The position numbers and the translations under genes are program-made. The notes under the pieces were generated by a model, which was given only the letters and a program-made list of their open reading frames with translations, was not told where the DNA came from and made no database searches. This document shows positions 45,201-57,271 of a stretch of 64,000 nt of DNA, in pieces (positions within the stretch are counted from its first letter, which is position 1; every line of letters begins with the position of its first letter). Source of the DNA: Micrasema longulum (taxonomy: Eukaryota; Arthropoda; Insecta; Trichoptera; Brachycentridae); assembly GCA_022494885.1 (NCBI GenBank), contig JAGVSM010003635.1, forward strand, positions 1 to 64,000, written 5' to 3'.

Positions 45201-48200
45201 TGAAAAAGATTGGCGAATCAAGAAATTTTTTACGGTATGATCAATAATCTATTCCGATCTCTGATGTGTACAAAACATAATAGAATATATAAATTCCGGT
45301 CAAAGAAATCTATAAGTTCATACTTGCTGGTTTTAGACAATGTTACTAATATTTACTTATTTAATTCACATAAATGCCAGGAAGGCTTTTACAAGTACGG
45401 TACATAGGTAAAAAATAAAAAGGAAAAAATAAAATATAGCGTTTAGTACATTCAAATACATATTCCTACATATAACTAGTAAGAAAACATAATTTAAAAC
45501 ACATACATATATATATATATATATATAAAGACGACATGATACACATAAATATTGTAAAACATTTAAATAAATCAATAAACCCAGTAAGAAAAACTTTTTT
45601 TTAAGATATGGTAATAAAAAATACAAATCCTAAAAATGTAACCAGTGTAATTCCCAAAGTAATGGAGTGATATGACTGAACTTAGAGATTCCAAAAATAA
45701 GTCTCGCTGCGGCATTCAATACAGACTGTAGGCGAGTCATTTTATTCATTGGTAGACCTGCATAGATACCATTACAATAATCGACTCTAGACACTACAAA
45801 CGCATTTATTAATTGACGGGCGGCATCAACGGCAAATTTTTGCGTATGCATTTAATTTGTCTCAGCTGGTAGAAACATGAACTTATCGTTCTACTAATTT
45901 GAGCGTCAAGAGAGAGGTCAGAAATAAGGAAGACTCCCAGTAGTTTAACGGTGGGTAAAGCGGTACTTCTTACATCGGGTAGTGCCGTATCCTGAATCAA
46001 ATTATGTCGTCTGGCTGAAGCCATCCATAGTTGTTCCGTTTTAGATGGATTAAGTGTTAGTCTATTTTCAGCCATCCAGTTTCCTATTTTCTCAATGCAT
46101 CGATTAATCAAATTAACAAGCACACTTCTCTCACTCGGTTAACAATAAAAATAAATCTGTGCATCATCTGCATAGCAGTGAGACCACAATCCACATTCTT
46201 TGATAATATTCTCCATATCTTTAGTGTACAGGAAATAGAGGAGTGGTCCGAGTACTGATCCTTGGGGTACTCCAGTAGACACCTTAAAGTTGGATAGCTA
46301 TTACCTTGGAACACAACTCCATTTTCTCGTTCATGAAGATATGAACTGAACCACATATGTGCCTGATCACGGATACCATAAGTTTCTTCCAGACGTTCAA
46401 GCAAAATGTTATGGTCTACAGTATCAAATGCAGCACTCATGTCCAAAAGTGCTAACAACACCAGATTACCAGCGTCTACCGCCGTTATAATGTCAGACAG
46501 CACTCTTATCACTCATGTCTCCGTAGAATGAAAACGTCGGTATGCCGATTGCCTTACCGAAAATAATGAATTCTGCTCGATATAATTAACGAGACTATGA
46601 GAAACTATTTTTTCTAATATTTTTGATACGATGAGAAGATTTGAAATACGGCGAAAATTGGAAAGATCTTCCACATCTAATTGTAAATTTTTAAAAAGTC
46701 TCTTGGAACAATTATGTGCTCCATGGAAGTATTAAATAAGTCTGTTAAAAATGGAGCTAATGCGTTAATGCATTTTTTCAATAGCCATGTTGGAATCGGA
46801 TCTAGTATACATTGTTTGTTGGGTAATGCCGCAACAATATTTTTTTACCTCATTTACAGATGTTGGTTCAAATTTACTTAATTTTTGGGAGGCGTTAGCT
46901 AAAAAAAACGTTTTTTTCCCTGAACTAGATGCCAGTCTGATTTTGTCGACCTTATTTGTAAAAAAGTTTACAAAATCAGTAGCAGTAGCGCCTGTATTAG
47001 GTGTCTGTTATACAGTCACCACAAACAGATTGAAGGCTTCGCCAGAGTGGTTTTGGAGACTTTCTCTGTTCAGTGATTTTCGTGCACCAGAAACTTGAAT
47101 TTTTTTTTTATAAATGTCCTGTGAGAGGCTTGCATTTCTAACCATATTGATCGGTCTGAAGTTGACAGTGTACTCATGTACTTTTAACTGTATATTGTAA
47201 GAGCCCTCTGGGCGTTTATTAAATAAATAAATATATGAAAAACAAGATAAATAACAACTAAGCCAATTATAGGTTTTCACAAGTAGTTAATTATTCTTCA
47301 ACTTCTTTTCCAGCATTCACATGTCTAATTCAAACTTATTTTGCTTTAATAAATAATTTCGTATTATGCGTCCTGTGTCTAAGCTGATGAAGAATATAGT
47401 TCTGCATGTCGAGTCGAATACAGTTCTAAGTGTATTAGACTCGATGGTTACTCTCTGGTAAAAATCCTGAAAAAGGAAATTGAGTAGAGAGTAGTCCGCC
47501 TCATAGGCTTACTAAGCTTGAGATTCCAGATTTGATTCCTGGCAAGAATTATATAAAATATTGGTTTAACATGAGGTTTTACACTGCAATCTTTCATTGT
47601 TCCTGAACTGGAACGTTAAGCGTAAGACTGATTGCGATACGCTGCATTTGCTATACACCACTGGATGCAGATAGAGAAATGATGATATAATTTTTAACAC
47701 AACTGAATCATAAGCAATATATTGTTTAGTTGTCAAAATTATTTGTATTTTATATAGGATGTTTTTGTTACTAGGGGTAATGTAAAGTCCCTATATTTAT
47801 GTGCATTAAAAAAGATGTCATTCCCACGAAGACATTGCCAGCGAGAATCTAAAATGTCTACACATAAATTTAATTATCCTGTCCTGGTAATAGTAATTAT
47901 CTGACGACTTCCGCTCCATTATATTTTCTTCTAAGTGAATAGTAAAAAATATACGATAACATTTGTTTTTCAGAGTGCTTGTTTTAATGTTTGGATCAAT
48001 CGGTATTTTACTATCCGGAAGAATACTAATGAGATATATGTCAAGAAAGAAAAGATATCAACAAGAGAAGAAAATAAAAGAACGACTAGCAATTTCAAGA
48101 AGAGAAAGAAGAGCCAAGGTTCGGGAATCAACGTTGCTGCATGAAGATCAATTATGTGTAGTTTGTGTAGACAATCCAAAAGAGGTATGTAGATTTTGTG

Positions 48201-49002
48201 TTTATATATAAAAATAATTACTCCTCCCATCTGCTGTTATCACAATATAAGCTAAAGAAATATAAAAATATTTATATATTCACATACACCACTTTTTAAA
48301 CATATAAATGACTAAATTAATTTATTTTGTGTTTGCTAAGGTTTCATTATATGTACAAGTTTTGTCAATATTTGATATATTTGCCTAATCTCAATGAGAA
48401 ATCATTTTGAAGATTTATTATTCTGAAAATCTAATTAGTTATTTTACCAACAAAACATTTCATTAAATAGGTGCGAAGGTTTTCACGGTCACTGTTATCA
48501 ATATTATGTATCTTTTTTGGGTGATAACATGTATGTTGGATTTGATCCGACGTTTCGGCTACCATTGCAGGAGCTCCTAATATTAATATTAATATTGAAA
48601 ACATTTCATTGTTCACCTATAATTTATTTTCATAACAGTCTGCCACTAAAATAATTTGTTGGTTGGTATTCTATAAAAATAGTTTTTGAAATACTTGAAA
48701 CAAATTTTGTTCTATAAATTGTAGAATTTGTCCATTTAAAAAATATTATCCATAATTTAAAAATTCTATTACCTGACTACCAATATAATAAATTTAAAAG
48801 TATGAAATTCTATCCCATTTTCAAAATCGAGTTTTTAAAACGCAGCTTAGAATAATTACTCACATTCTCAATTTTTTTTCAGATAATACTTCTGCCTTGT
48901 GGACATGTTGCACTATGTGAAGATTGCTCACAAAATATAAATGATGTTTGTCCTGTGTGCAGAACAACAATAGTATCTAAAGAAGTGGCATTCATAACGT
49001 GA
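42255..49002 (+). CDS. MUL1: MUL1 / MAPL mitochondrial E3 ubiquitin ligase, five exons
   Basis: Outer-mitochondrial-membrane RING E3 ligase that regulates mitofusin levels and mitophagy alongside PINK1/Parkin. Exons: 42255-42371, 44235-44550, 44961-45234, 47974-48184, 48883-49002; 1,038 nt or 345 codons (human 352), phases consistent. Residues about 10-28 form the first membrane segment and about 237-253 (VLVLMFGSIGILLSG) the second, flanking the intermembrane BAM/GIDE domain (PYAIIRGIVKPLG, IQKIHVQEH, LKLQPPRNGLPLYL). The C-terminal C3HC4 RING has C297/C300, C312, H314, C318/C321 and C329/C332, all present. An upstream ATG at 42247 is out of frame and hits a stop after six codons, so I chose the one at 42255. 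Introns 1 and 3 contain transposons. Confidence 0.95.
43617..43705 (+). repeat. Hammerhead-like repeat, copy 1 (degenerate)
   Basis: CCCCGAAGATGGCTCTTGTA then ATGGTAGCC and GTCGAAATTAATCTGACCCA resembles the widespread arthropod repeat with the arrangement CTGA..A, GGCTC stem, GAGCC, GAAAC, GTC. The GAAAC box is mutated here. It lies in MUL1 intron 1. Confidence 0.45.
43843..44139. mobile_element. hAT-type MITE with 8-bp target duplication
   Basis: A 297-bp unit with inverted ends CAGTGGTTCC and GGGAACCGCAG, flanked by AAATAGAC (43835-43842) and AAATAGAG (44140-44147), an 8-bp duplication with one mismatch as expected for hAT. The interior opens with a near-perfect hairpin, CTAAAAAGTGTTCC with its complement GGAACACTTTTTAG. 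No ORF. It ends about 95 bp upstream of MUL1 exon 2. Confidence 0.85.
45640..47080 (-). pseudogene. CR1/L2-group LINE reverse transcriptase remnant
   Basis: Frames on the minus strand carry, in order: TDFVNFFTNKVDKIRLASSS, a DPIPTWLLKK-like segment split over frames, ISNLLIVSKILEKIVSHSLV, LALLDMSAAFDTVDHNILLE, YADD (catalytic pair), LTLNPSKTEQLW, and the closing NAAARLIFGISKFSHITPLL followed by WELHWL. The HITPLL-ELHWL ending is typical of CR1/L2-like LINEs. Several frameshifts and stops show it is dead. It lies in MUL1 intron 3, on the opposite strand to the gene. Confidence 0.8.
47195..47232 (+). repeat. LINE/SINE-type AATA tail
   Basis: TAAGAGCCCTCTGGGCGTTT then ATTAAATAAATAAATA. Similar tails occur at 19955-19985 and 43298-43350, so this is a shared retroposon 3' end with (AATA)n. 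Confidence 0.5.
47420..47555 (+). repeat. tRNA-derived SINE (family D), copy 2
   Basis: Plus-strand copy: CAGTTCTAAGTGTATTAGAC, TCGATGGTTACTC, AGTCCGCCTCATAGGC, then a worn B box in CCAGATTTGATTCCTGGCAA. It matches the minus-strand copy at 41695-41890 but lacks about 40 bp of the tRNA-like part. Confidence 0.55.
48470..48585 (-). repeat. Hammerhead-like repeat, copy 2
   Basis: On the minus strand: GGAGCTCCTGCAATGGTAGC, CGAAACGTCGGATCAAATCC, then ATACATGTTATCACCC and AAGATACATAATATTGATAA. The GCCGAAACGTC core is intact; the 5' CTGATGA box is replaced by TTAGGAG. It lies in MUL1 intron 4 and is homologous to 43617-43705. Confidence 0.45.
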
Positions 49003-49098
49003 CTAATTCAAATTTCATAAAAGCTACAAATACATTTTTTTAAGATAAAACTGCCCTGAACCTAATTTCAATCGTTTGATTGTTTTGTCATTTAGATA

Positions 49099-49104
49099 AA
49101 TAAA
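49099..49104 (+). promoter_or_regulatory. Poly-A signal of MUL1
   Basis: AATAAA 97 bp after the MUL1 stop, within GATAAATAAAAAGC, followed about 20 bp later by a T-rich run. Confidence 0.65.
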
Positions 49105-49976
49105 AAGCTTCTACTCTGTTTTATTTTTTTTTTTACATGGGTACATATCGCACCTTCGGTGAGACAAGGGCACAATTGGATGTTTTGAAATTTTTCACTA
49201 GAGACATTTTAAGCTTTTTGTATAATCATATCGTGTTTTTCTGCCTTTATTGATCTTAAAGTCTTAAGTTTGGTTTTTTTTTGCTTAAAATATGCCCTAC
49301 ACTTTTGTGAATTTACGTGTTTTCTTTACTGGAATAAATTTATTTTTGTTATTATCATTAATTTAAAGAAATAATATTTTTCATGTGCACTTATGCCCCT
49401 GTTGCACCAAAATTTTAATAACTTTGGAATTATGAGCCTAGTAAGACATTATTTTTAGATGATTTATTAAAAATAAATAATATTCTTTTTTGCAAAAAAT
49501 GTTTATTTTCTTATTATTCATAATATTTTTGGGAAGGAAATAGTAAAAATCACTAGCGAAATTAATTACACATAAAGAATCTAGAAAATGACGATTTGAT
49601 TAACCGTTGCTCTTATACTATCTTTGTCTTAAATCAGTCAGTAGTCAGTGTTGTCTTTGGAATTATAATAGTATGTATCACATAATGTAAAAATCAGATA
49701 GAATAAAGAAACAAAAACAATATTCATTTAAAAGTTTATCTAACAAACAACAATCGATGTTATTTTGCAGAACACGTCTGCACAAAACAAAAAACTTAAA
49801 ATTCTTTCTTCGGTAAGAAACAAAAATAAATATTTCTAGTGCTATTAATTTTTTAGAAAAACATAACAGCATTAAAAAATGATAAAAAAGTGAGATAAAA
49901 AAAAACTTTTTAAAAAAGCTTCATATTCCTTAATCTATACGTAACTGAGCAATAAACTTTTCCTTGAAATACATCA

Positions 49977-50562
49977 TCAAAATAAGCCATTATAAAATTG
50001 TTGATAGACTTTCGGAACAATGTCTGAAGCAATCAGTTGACGAATGTCTTTCTTCTTCCGATTGGGGATCGGCAACTTTTTAGTGTACAACACATTCAAT
50101 GTGATGTTTTTCAATTGTTTTCCATTATCAGTGCGGCCTATTTTGACATCTGACTCTGTCCAGGTGACTGATTTATAGCTGTTTCTGGATTGGTATATCT
50201 CTGAACTTTTTATGAACCTTATGACTTTGACTTCGGATAGTTTGAAATTATTTTTTTCCAACATCTTTGCTTACATTGCAGTTGACTTCATCAGATAACA
50301 GCTTTAAATCGTAGAACGAATTGAAGTTCATTTCTTTGACTATGAATTTGTTGCCGGGTTTTTTTGCATTTCTGATGAGAGTTATATATTCAGCTGGACA
50401 GTAGGTATATAAGTCCTGCTTTCTTACCTCGTTTGGCGCACTCCTCAATAACGGAAATGAACAGAGTCTCCCTTTGTATGTCCAATATTTAAACAAGAAG
50501 GGTTTTTTCGTATGTCCAATATTTAAACACTTCTTTTTTAAATATTGGACATATAAAGGCAC
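49977..50562 (-). pseudogene. C-terminal fragment of a transposon-type insect protein
   Basis: Two overlapping minus-strand frames read, in order, YCPAEYITLIRNAKKPGNKF and VKEMNFNSFYDLKLLS, then VKVIRFIKSSEIYQSRNSYK and LPIPNRKKKDIRQLIASDIV, ending VYQQFYNGLF. The pattern W/Y..I-R.A.K..N.F.V.EM, then K..R..K, then LPI...K..D...L...G.IP..Y..FY resembles an uncharacterised, highly repeated insect protein family that I associate with transposons. The frames are shifted relative to one another and the N-terminal catalytic half is absent. Assignment is from pattern memory. Confidence 0.4.
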
Positions 50563-50944
50563 AACTGCTTAGACGACTTTGTTCCTTAAATTATGTTGTC
50601 ATAATTTAGGCATAAGTTCACAAAATGTGACTTTGTCCTTCCAGAATTGCAAACAAAAACAGGCATATTTACCTTAACGGCTTTGACGCTCCAGCACACA
50701 ACTTGTCCGCGCTCTGGCAATGCCGCAACTGACCAATGAGATTTTGTCCCAATATATTTTTAAAAACGCACCAATTTAAGAAAGGCAGTATGGCCCTCTG
50801 GCAAAATGAGACTGAACTTAATACCTCTAGATAAAAGGATGTTTTTAAGGCACATTGGCATACTTAACTCATTCAACATTCAATTTTTAACATCAATTGT
50901 GCCCATGTCTCACTGAAGGTACGATATGTAAATGGAAGTATAAA

Positions 50945-51375
50945 TATTTAAATTTATTTCAACAGAGAAGGAAAACATTTTTGAGAAGGGAATATGGAAG
51001 TCTAGGCACAGTATGTAAAGTGGCCACGTGAACCAGCCAATGACAGGTCATAAGCCCTGTAAATGCCTAGACTTCCATATTCCCTTTTCAAAAATGTTAT
51101 CCCTCTCTGTTGAAATAAATTTAAATATAAATAAGTCCCTAGGGAGGAAAGCCAGTCTGCAAGCATTTGGACATATTCAAACATTGTTGAATTAACTACC
51201 TGGTAAAATAAGAAGTATAAAAATTGGAAAATTGTTTTCAGGCGTTGCCTAGTAGGTGATTTGGTTCAGCTGGATGAATCTCACCCACGTGATAAAGGTT
51301 TCAGCTCTTTTACTTTACAAAAGTCAATAGATAGAAGAGTTGAGGAAATGTGGGTGTTCAAACATTTCACATACT
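50945..51375. repeat. Dispersed repeat family A, foldback copy
   Basis: Two arms of about 64 bp (50945-51008 and 51063-51128) are inverted copies, AATTTATTTCAACAGAGA through GAATATGGAAGTCTAGGCA, around a loop of about 54 bp. The single-stranded form would be a long hairpin. The rest, to about 51375, shares GTTTCAGCTCTTTTACTTTA with the copy at 14683. No ORF. Confidence 0.75.
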
Positions 51376-51806
51376 TTGTTACACTTTATTGAAATTTTTG
51401 TACAAAATTTGATACAAATTCATTGATCCATTTTTTTTAACAAACGAAAATTGCCAAGCTTATAAAAACACGTCTAACCTAAGAGGCTGCCACCTGCCAC
51501 AAAGTAAACAATTAACACAGCTGAAAATTTTAGCATACTTTAGGGGCATGTATACCAACATATTTTTTTTTTAAATAAATCGGACTCTCCAAACCAGCTA
51601 AATTAAAAAAACCCCATTTTTTTCTGAACACACCTCGTATGTACCTAGTACCAAGTGATTGATTCCCTAATCAAAAACCTCACCGCACACTCCTGGTACT
51701 TACATTAATATACATTTTGTAAAAAAGTAACACACATAAAATGTTTACTTCATGTCTCATTTATCCAAATCTTCATATAAAAAAGCTATGTAATATGTAT
51801 CATGAG

Positions 51807-51812
51807 TTTATT
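51807..51812 (-). promoter_or_regulatory. Poly-A signal overlapping the CTU1 stop codon
   Basis: The minus strand reads TTATAATAAACTC: the TAA stop is the first part of AATAAA. If this signal is used, the CTU1 3' UTR would be only a few tens of bases. Confidence 0.5.
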
Positions 51813-54800
51813 ATAAAGGTGACATTACATTTTCTGCCATTATCTTTTTAATTTTTGAACTCTTTCCTACTCCCAGCCGAGGTAAACCTTTATTTAAACC
51901 TTCAAGTAGAACACAAGCCTTGCAAGTTTCCTGTGATGATACAAAATAACATCTTTGACATTTTCCCCTTTGTGGTAATTTTATGGTCTCTTTCAGAGAA
52001 AGCTTTTCACCTAAAAAAAAGTTTTTTTTTTTTTTTCATATAATTTGTAACTGGTTGAATAAATTCTTTAGCCTAGTAGGTAATTGTAAACTGCATATTA
52101 TAAACAACTCAGTGGCAGTACCTCAAGGAACAACTTAAAGTTATTAGTATAATATCAAAATTACTAAGTATAGGGTAAACCTGGAGCAAACCGACAGGAG
52201 GCCATACCGGCACATTGCTAAGGTTTTTTTATGTCAAATCATACAAAATATACTTGCTGGTGCTACAAAAATTTCCATCGGCAGACGTCAAGTGTTTTAA
52301 TATATTTTTTTGGGTATTATTTAAGACAACTGAGCTGTAGTGGGTGAGTGTTCATAATATTTAGCGTTACTTCAATAGAAAATATTGTGCTGCCAAAGTT
52401 TTGAATTTGGTGAGGTTATGTTATAATCGGATCAATGGCATGCCTGCGTGACTCGACATGTTGATTAAAGTGATACAGCTAGTAACATCTTTGTTTCACA
52501 CCACAAAAAAGTATATATTATCTGCTGAGGCAAATGGACATTATTTTGATTTGTATAATATAATCCAAATCAGGTTATTTTTTTGAAAGCCATGGTAAGT
52601 AATTGGTCAAGAATTTCTCAACGATGCTCTTGGGATGAAATATTTATAAGACTATAGACAGTAGAAGAAATAACATTTTTTTTAATGTCTACTGACTGCC
52701 GCTACTACCTTCAATACTTATTTGATGAACGCCCAATACAATAAAAGCCCAATCAATACTTATTTAATGAACGCCCAATACAATATTTGGTTAAGAAGTA
52801 CATAAAGTATTATAGTAATTGACACAAAATATAATCAGAATTATTTCACTAATATGTTAATTATAAAAAAGAAAAGAAAAAGGAAATAAGTAAAGATACC
52901 AAGAAATACGCTCAGAAAAAGATCTCATTCCGAACTTCGTGGATCCCGTAATCAGAGGTATATCTTGGGTGAAGAATGGGTCCAGGGCACTGAATGCTCG
53001 AAGTGGTACTATAAAGGGTGTGAACCCAATGAGGAGGATCCACAATTCAGGTGGAATCGATATCTCAATTATTTTATAAAAATTATGTTTTAAATTTTAT
53101 TGATAAATTAAATTTAACTTGACATTTTTTTTCATTTTGAGCTCCAAAACCTGTTATAATAAACTGAATTATGAAAAGAAAATCCACAAAATTGCGTGTC
53201 AGTATGTCAATAATGGAAATGTATTGATAAAATTATATATATATATTCTAGATCAAAATAAGTATGTAAGAATACCTGAATGAAGAATGTCCATAATTGA
53301 TGATGGTCTAACTTTTTCAAAATCTTTCAATAGTGCTCTCGCATAGCCACGATATGCATTAGGAGCATAAATACATTCTGTAGAAAAATATACTAACTTT
53401 TTGAAGTATGCATACATAACTATTTCTTTTTCATATGTATATTTAAGCGGCTTTACCCTCGGAATCCCATCATCACTACCCTAAAATACATACTAAATTT
53501 AGAAATATAGAGAGAAAAATCACCACAGCAGTCAATTACACTTGTTATGTGAATAAAAAAATCTCGATTTTGATCCAGGACCTTTGAGCATCTAGTTAAG
53601 CAACTAACTAATTATTACATGATTATTCTACGTAGGCAGATGGGTTGGAACACGATAATATGTACCTTGGCAAGCAATCCTAGCTCCTTCGTCATTCATA
53701 CAGCTTTTCTGGACTAAATAAATTTATCGATTATATACTCATACTCTTATTCTATAGGATTTTTAAATATGTTCATCATAAAATCAACCCACCTCACCAA
53801 ACCAATCTACATGTATTTTTTTATCCAAAAAATTAATTGTCAACAAAAAAATTACTGTCACCCAAAGTAAACTAAATCTTCCATATATAAACATTTTTTA
53901 AATCCACAACATAAAATATGTTCATAACCTAATCAGTGCATGTAAAGGTTGCTTATTAAAATGCACGTCATGTTTGTTTTATACTTTAGTGCAACAATTA
54001 TGGTGAAGGTGGGTTTTTTCATGTTGGTTTAATTGGTAAGTGGTTGTATACAAATATTTATTAACTTACTGTTACTATAGAAGTGCACCTTTGTAATCTC
54101 GCTATGTCTCCTCTCAAAATGTTCATAAGGACGGTCTCCGCAATATCGTCAGCATTATGTCCCGTAGCAACACAATTTACATTGAGCAACGCAGCACCTC
54201 GGTCCAAAGCTTGTCTTCGGAATACACCGCAAAAAGTGCAGTTGTTTTTTCTTCCTATTACGTTGACTATTTCGTCCATTGTCCAACCGTACAATTCTTT
54301 ATAAGAGAGAGTTTTCAAAGGAATTTCATAGTCATCTCGATTTTTTTTCACAGTTTCTAAACTGTCATCTCTGTATCCTGTAATGCCTTCATCGATTGAA
54401 AGCAAAATTAAATTCAATCCATAATTGTATTTGGCATTCAACAGTTTAAGGACATACGCAAGTACAGTGGAATCCTTTCCTCCTGATGCTGCAACAGCCA
54501 CTAAATCTCCTCTGTGAAAAAGTGCACCTTCAGTAATGGTGTGATGTATCTCACTTTCAAAGGCATGATAGAAACACTCTTTACAAAGAGCATCACCGGT
54601 TTTGGGTCTCTAAAATAAAAATGAGGTATGTATATTATGTTAACTATGGCCCCAATATAAATTATACCTGATTGTCGTATTCATATAGTAAATTGAACTC
54701 GGAACTACATACACGATCTTTAATTTGTTTGTCACTATACTATAAAACAGTTTTTTTTTCCAATATCAGTTTCTTAGAACTGACAAAGCTCTCATAACCA

Positions 54801-56997
54801 TCTTTTGCTTTAGAGTCAAAGACTATATATTATTTATTTATTTATTTTATTAGGTAAACAAACAGTATGTACACTTATATTGCCTATTTCTTTGTATATT
54901 AGTGTAAGAAACTCATGCACACACCAAAAAAAAATGTTTACCTTAATACAATAATTTTAATTATGTTCAATATAATAAATGTAAAAGAAACTAAATGAAA
55001 AAATATTTATATAATAATAATAATAAAGTTAAATGTCTGCTTCTCTCAAAATTTCTATAATTTTTGACCTAAATTTACAAACATTGTCACAAAAAATATC
55101 AGCCTCGGTAAATATATTGTTATATTGGTCGCATATTCTAGGTATTGTAGATTGTTTCAAATAGTTTGTTGACGCGTTTTCTGTGTAAAACAGAAGACTT
55201 TGTCTTGTGGGTCTAGATGGCACACGGAATGGAAGTCTTTCAAGTAGGTTTGGAGAATCAATTTTATCATTTATTAATTTGAATAAAAATAACTGGTCTA
55301 ACATTATTCTTCGATTTTTAAGAGTTTATTCCATGGTACTGCATACTTTCAGCATGATTAGAAAAGTTAATGTTTAACCGGTAGTTGACCTGCTTAAAAA
55401 AATTTTGTTGGACCCTTTCTAGTCTATTAATACTTACATTATAGTAAGGTGACCAAATAGGAGTACAGTATTCTACCTGGGGACGAACAAATGTTTTGTA
55501 GAGTTTTTCATATGTCTCTGCATGTTTAAAAGGTTTTGATACTCGCATAATAAGTCCGACCATTTTATATGTTTTTTTTAGGACTGATTCAATATGAATA
55601 TTAAACATTAGTTTTGAGTCAATAATAACACCTAAGTCGCGAATTTGACTATCTGTTATAGAGATCGGGGTATTATTAAAAGAGTAAGGAAAGCTGATTG
55701 TTGTTTGTTTGCACGAAATACAAAATGAATGACATTTACTAATATTTAATTCCAGTAAATTTTGATTACAATACTGAAAAAGTCTGTCGAGATCTTCTTG
55801 CATTTTTGCAGTCAGCGTGAGATTTAATGCAGGCGTAAATTTTCATGTCATCAGCAAAGAATATGAATTTACAATATTTAAAGCATTTGTTTATGTCATA
55901 AGTATATGCGTTAAATAGTAGAGGGCCCAGGTGAGAACCCTGTGGTACAACAGAAGGTATAGTTACAAAGTGTGAATTATAGCCTTCAATAGTTACACTT
56001 TGTAACCTTTTTTCTAGGTATGATGTAAACCATTTGAATAAATCCCCGTGGATACCCATGCACCGTAATTTATTTATTAAAATTTGATGATTTACCCTGT
56101 CAGATGCTTTGGAATAGTCGGTGTATATGACATCTGTCTGATTGTTACTACGCAAGTTTTGCATGGCAAAATCTGTGAAAATTGTAGGATTTGATAAAAC
56201 TGACCGTTGTTTTAGGAAACCGTGCTGTTGATTTGGAATATATTTCAAAATAAGGGGATATATGCAATCGTATATTATTTTCTCAAAAAGTTTACTAAAT
56301 ACCGACAAAATTGAGATTGGGCGATAGTTTTTGGCTAAATTTTTTGCTCCCGACTTGTGTATTGGAATGACAAGTGCTTCCTTAAACTTTTGAGGAAAAA
56401 TTCCTTCTTTAAGTGATCTGTTAAAAAGTAAAGTCAGAGGAGTCACTAGAGATTGCGCACAGCGTACAACGAATAAAGGTGGAATCCCATCGCTGCCTGC
56501 ACCTTTGTTTAGATCGAGCTTAATTAAATATTTAAAAACTTCTACCTTGTTTAAAATTATCAGAAGCCCATTGATCTGTGGTATTTACTTCTTCTGTGAA
56601 TGTAATTAAAGCTGTGGTAGCTATTATAGTAAGCTACTATAGTATGACCATCATAAGATGTGCTTATAAGAGATAGGGAAAGATTCAAAGATAGCCAAAC
56701 GGGATTGTAATAATTGTCAGTTCAAATTCTCCTTAGCGACATCTCTAGATCAATCAATATTCTTTGTGTTAAGATAACTCAGGGAAAGCAAGGCCTGTTG
56801 GTAATTAAGTATTGTGTTAGTAATGGAAACCCATTCAAAACTTTAAACACGATGACAGTTTTGTTTGTACAGGCCGGTGACTTCACTCTTCTTACCTCTC
56901 CGCGCATTTTACGACAGCTGACTATACCATGTGACGACTTTTCTTTTACCTTTAATACTGCGTTTTTCCCACATCCTTTGGAACACGACACGGGCAT
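51811..56997 (-). CDS. CTU1: CTU1 / NCS6 cytoplasmic tRNA 2-thiolation protein 1, four exons
   Basis: Adenylates and thiolates U34 of cytosolic tRNAs for Lys, Glu and Gln together with CTU2, in the URM1 sulphur-relay pathway. Exons: 56997-56950, 54609-54070, 53480-53276, 52010-51811; 993 nt or 330 codons (human 348), phases consistent. Exon 1 is only 16 codons ([16 protein letters not shown]) and supplies the first two zinc cysteines (C5, C9), completed by C25/C28 in exon 2. The PP-loop SGGKDS is at 58-63, the CxxC of the active site at C140/C143, and the third conserved cysteine is C232 ([13 protein letters not shown]). The C-terminal zinc finger is C282/C285 and C294/C297, followed by [13 protein letters not shown]. 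All key residues are present. Intron 1 (2.3 kb) holds a jockey-like LINE. Confidence 0.96.
52712..52790. repeat. Direct duplication in CTU1 intron 3
   Basis: CAATACTTATTTGATGAACG, continuing CCCAATACAATA, is repeated about 45 bp later with one substitution. No further copies were seen. Confidence 0.7.
52900..53080 (+). pseudogene. Zinc-finger (PHD-like) transposase tail fragment
   Basis: A plus-strand frame reads [20 protein letters not shown], then NEEDPQFRW. The pattern WVQC..C..W.H..C resembles the PHD-type finger found at the end of insect pogo/Tigger-like transposases, with one cysteine (to Gly) and the His (to Tyr) lost. It is short, non-functional and lies in CTU1 intron 3 on the opposite strand. 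Confidence 0.35.
55011..56605 (-). pseudogene. jockey-like LINE (RT domain), in CTU1 intron 1
   Basis: Minus-strand copy, 5'-truncated within ORF2, with a (TTA)n-type 3' tail at 55011-55025. RT motifs in order: [83 protein letters not shown] (catalytic pair), [13 protein letters not shown], and the carboxy-terminal [16 protein letters not shown]. Only a few frame breaks: near 55800-55770, a stop at 55317 and one near 56450. The insertion is therefore fairly young relative to the other LINEs. It is co-oriented with CTU1. Confidence 0.85.
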
Positions 56998-57271
56998 CTT
57001 GTATAAATCTCAAATTATATTATTGCAGTATTATTAGAGATAGCAATGTTTTACTTAACGCGAATTTTATAAATGATTTACTTTTCTAATAAGTATCGCT
57101 ACGCTATAAATAAACATGAAATTGTATGTCAATTGTCATTTTGTAAAACAAACAATGAACATTATCTCTGTATCAAGTAACACGTGAAATTCAAAAGATA
57201 CAAATAAATTAAGAACAATGGTTAATGTAATGCTTCGATTTTTGACAGTTCTTGACACTCTTGACAGTACA

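Larger units (their letters stand above)
49003..51810. other. Tail-to-tail interval between MUL1 and CTU1
   Basis: Contains the MUL1 poly-A signal (AATAAA at 49099-49104), AT-rich sequence to about 49970, a transposon-type protein fragment (49977-50562) and dispersed repeat A (50945-51375). A short stretch at about 51376-51810 holds nothing recognisable apart from the poly-A signal of CTU1. Confidence 0.6.
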
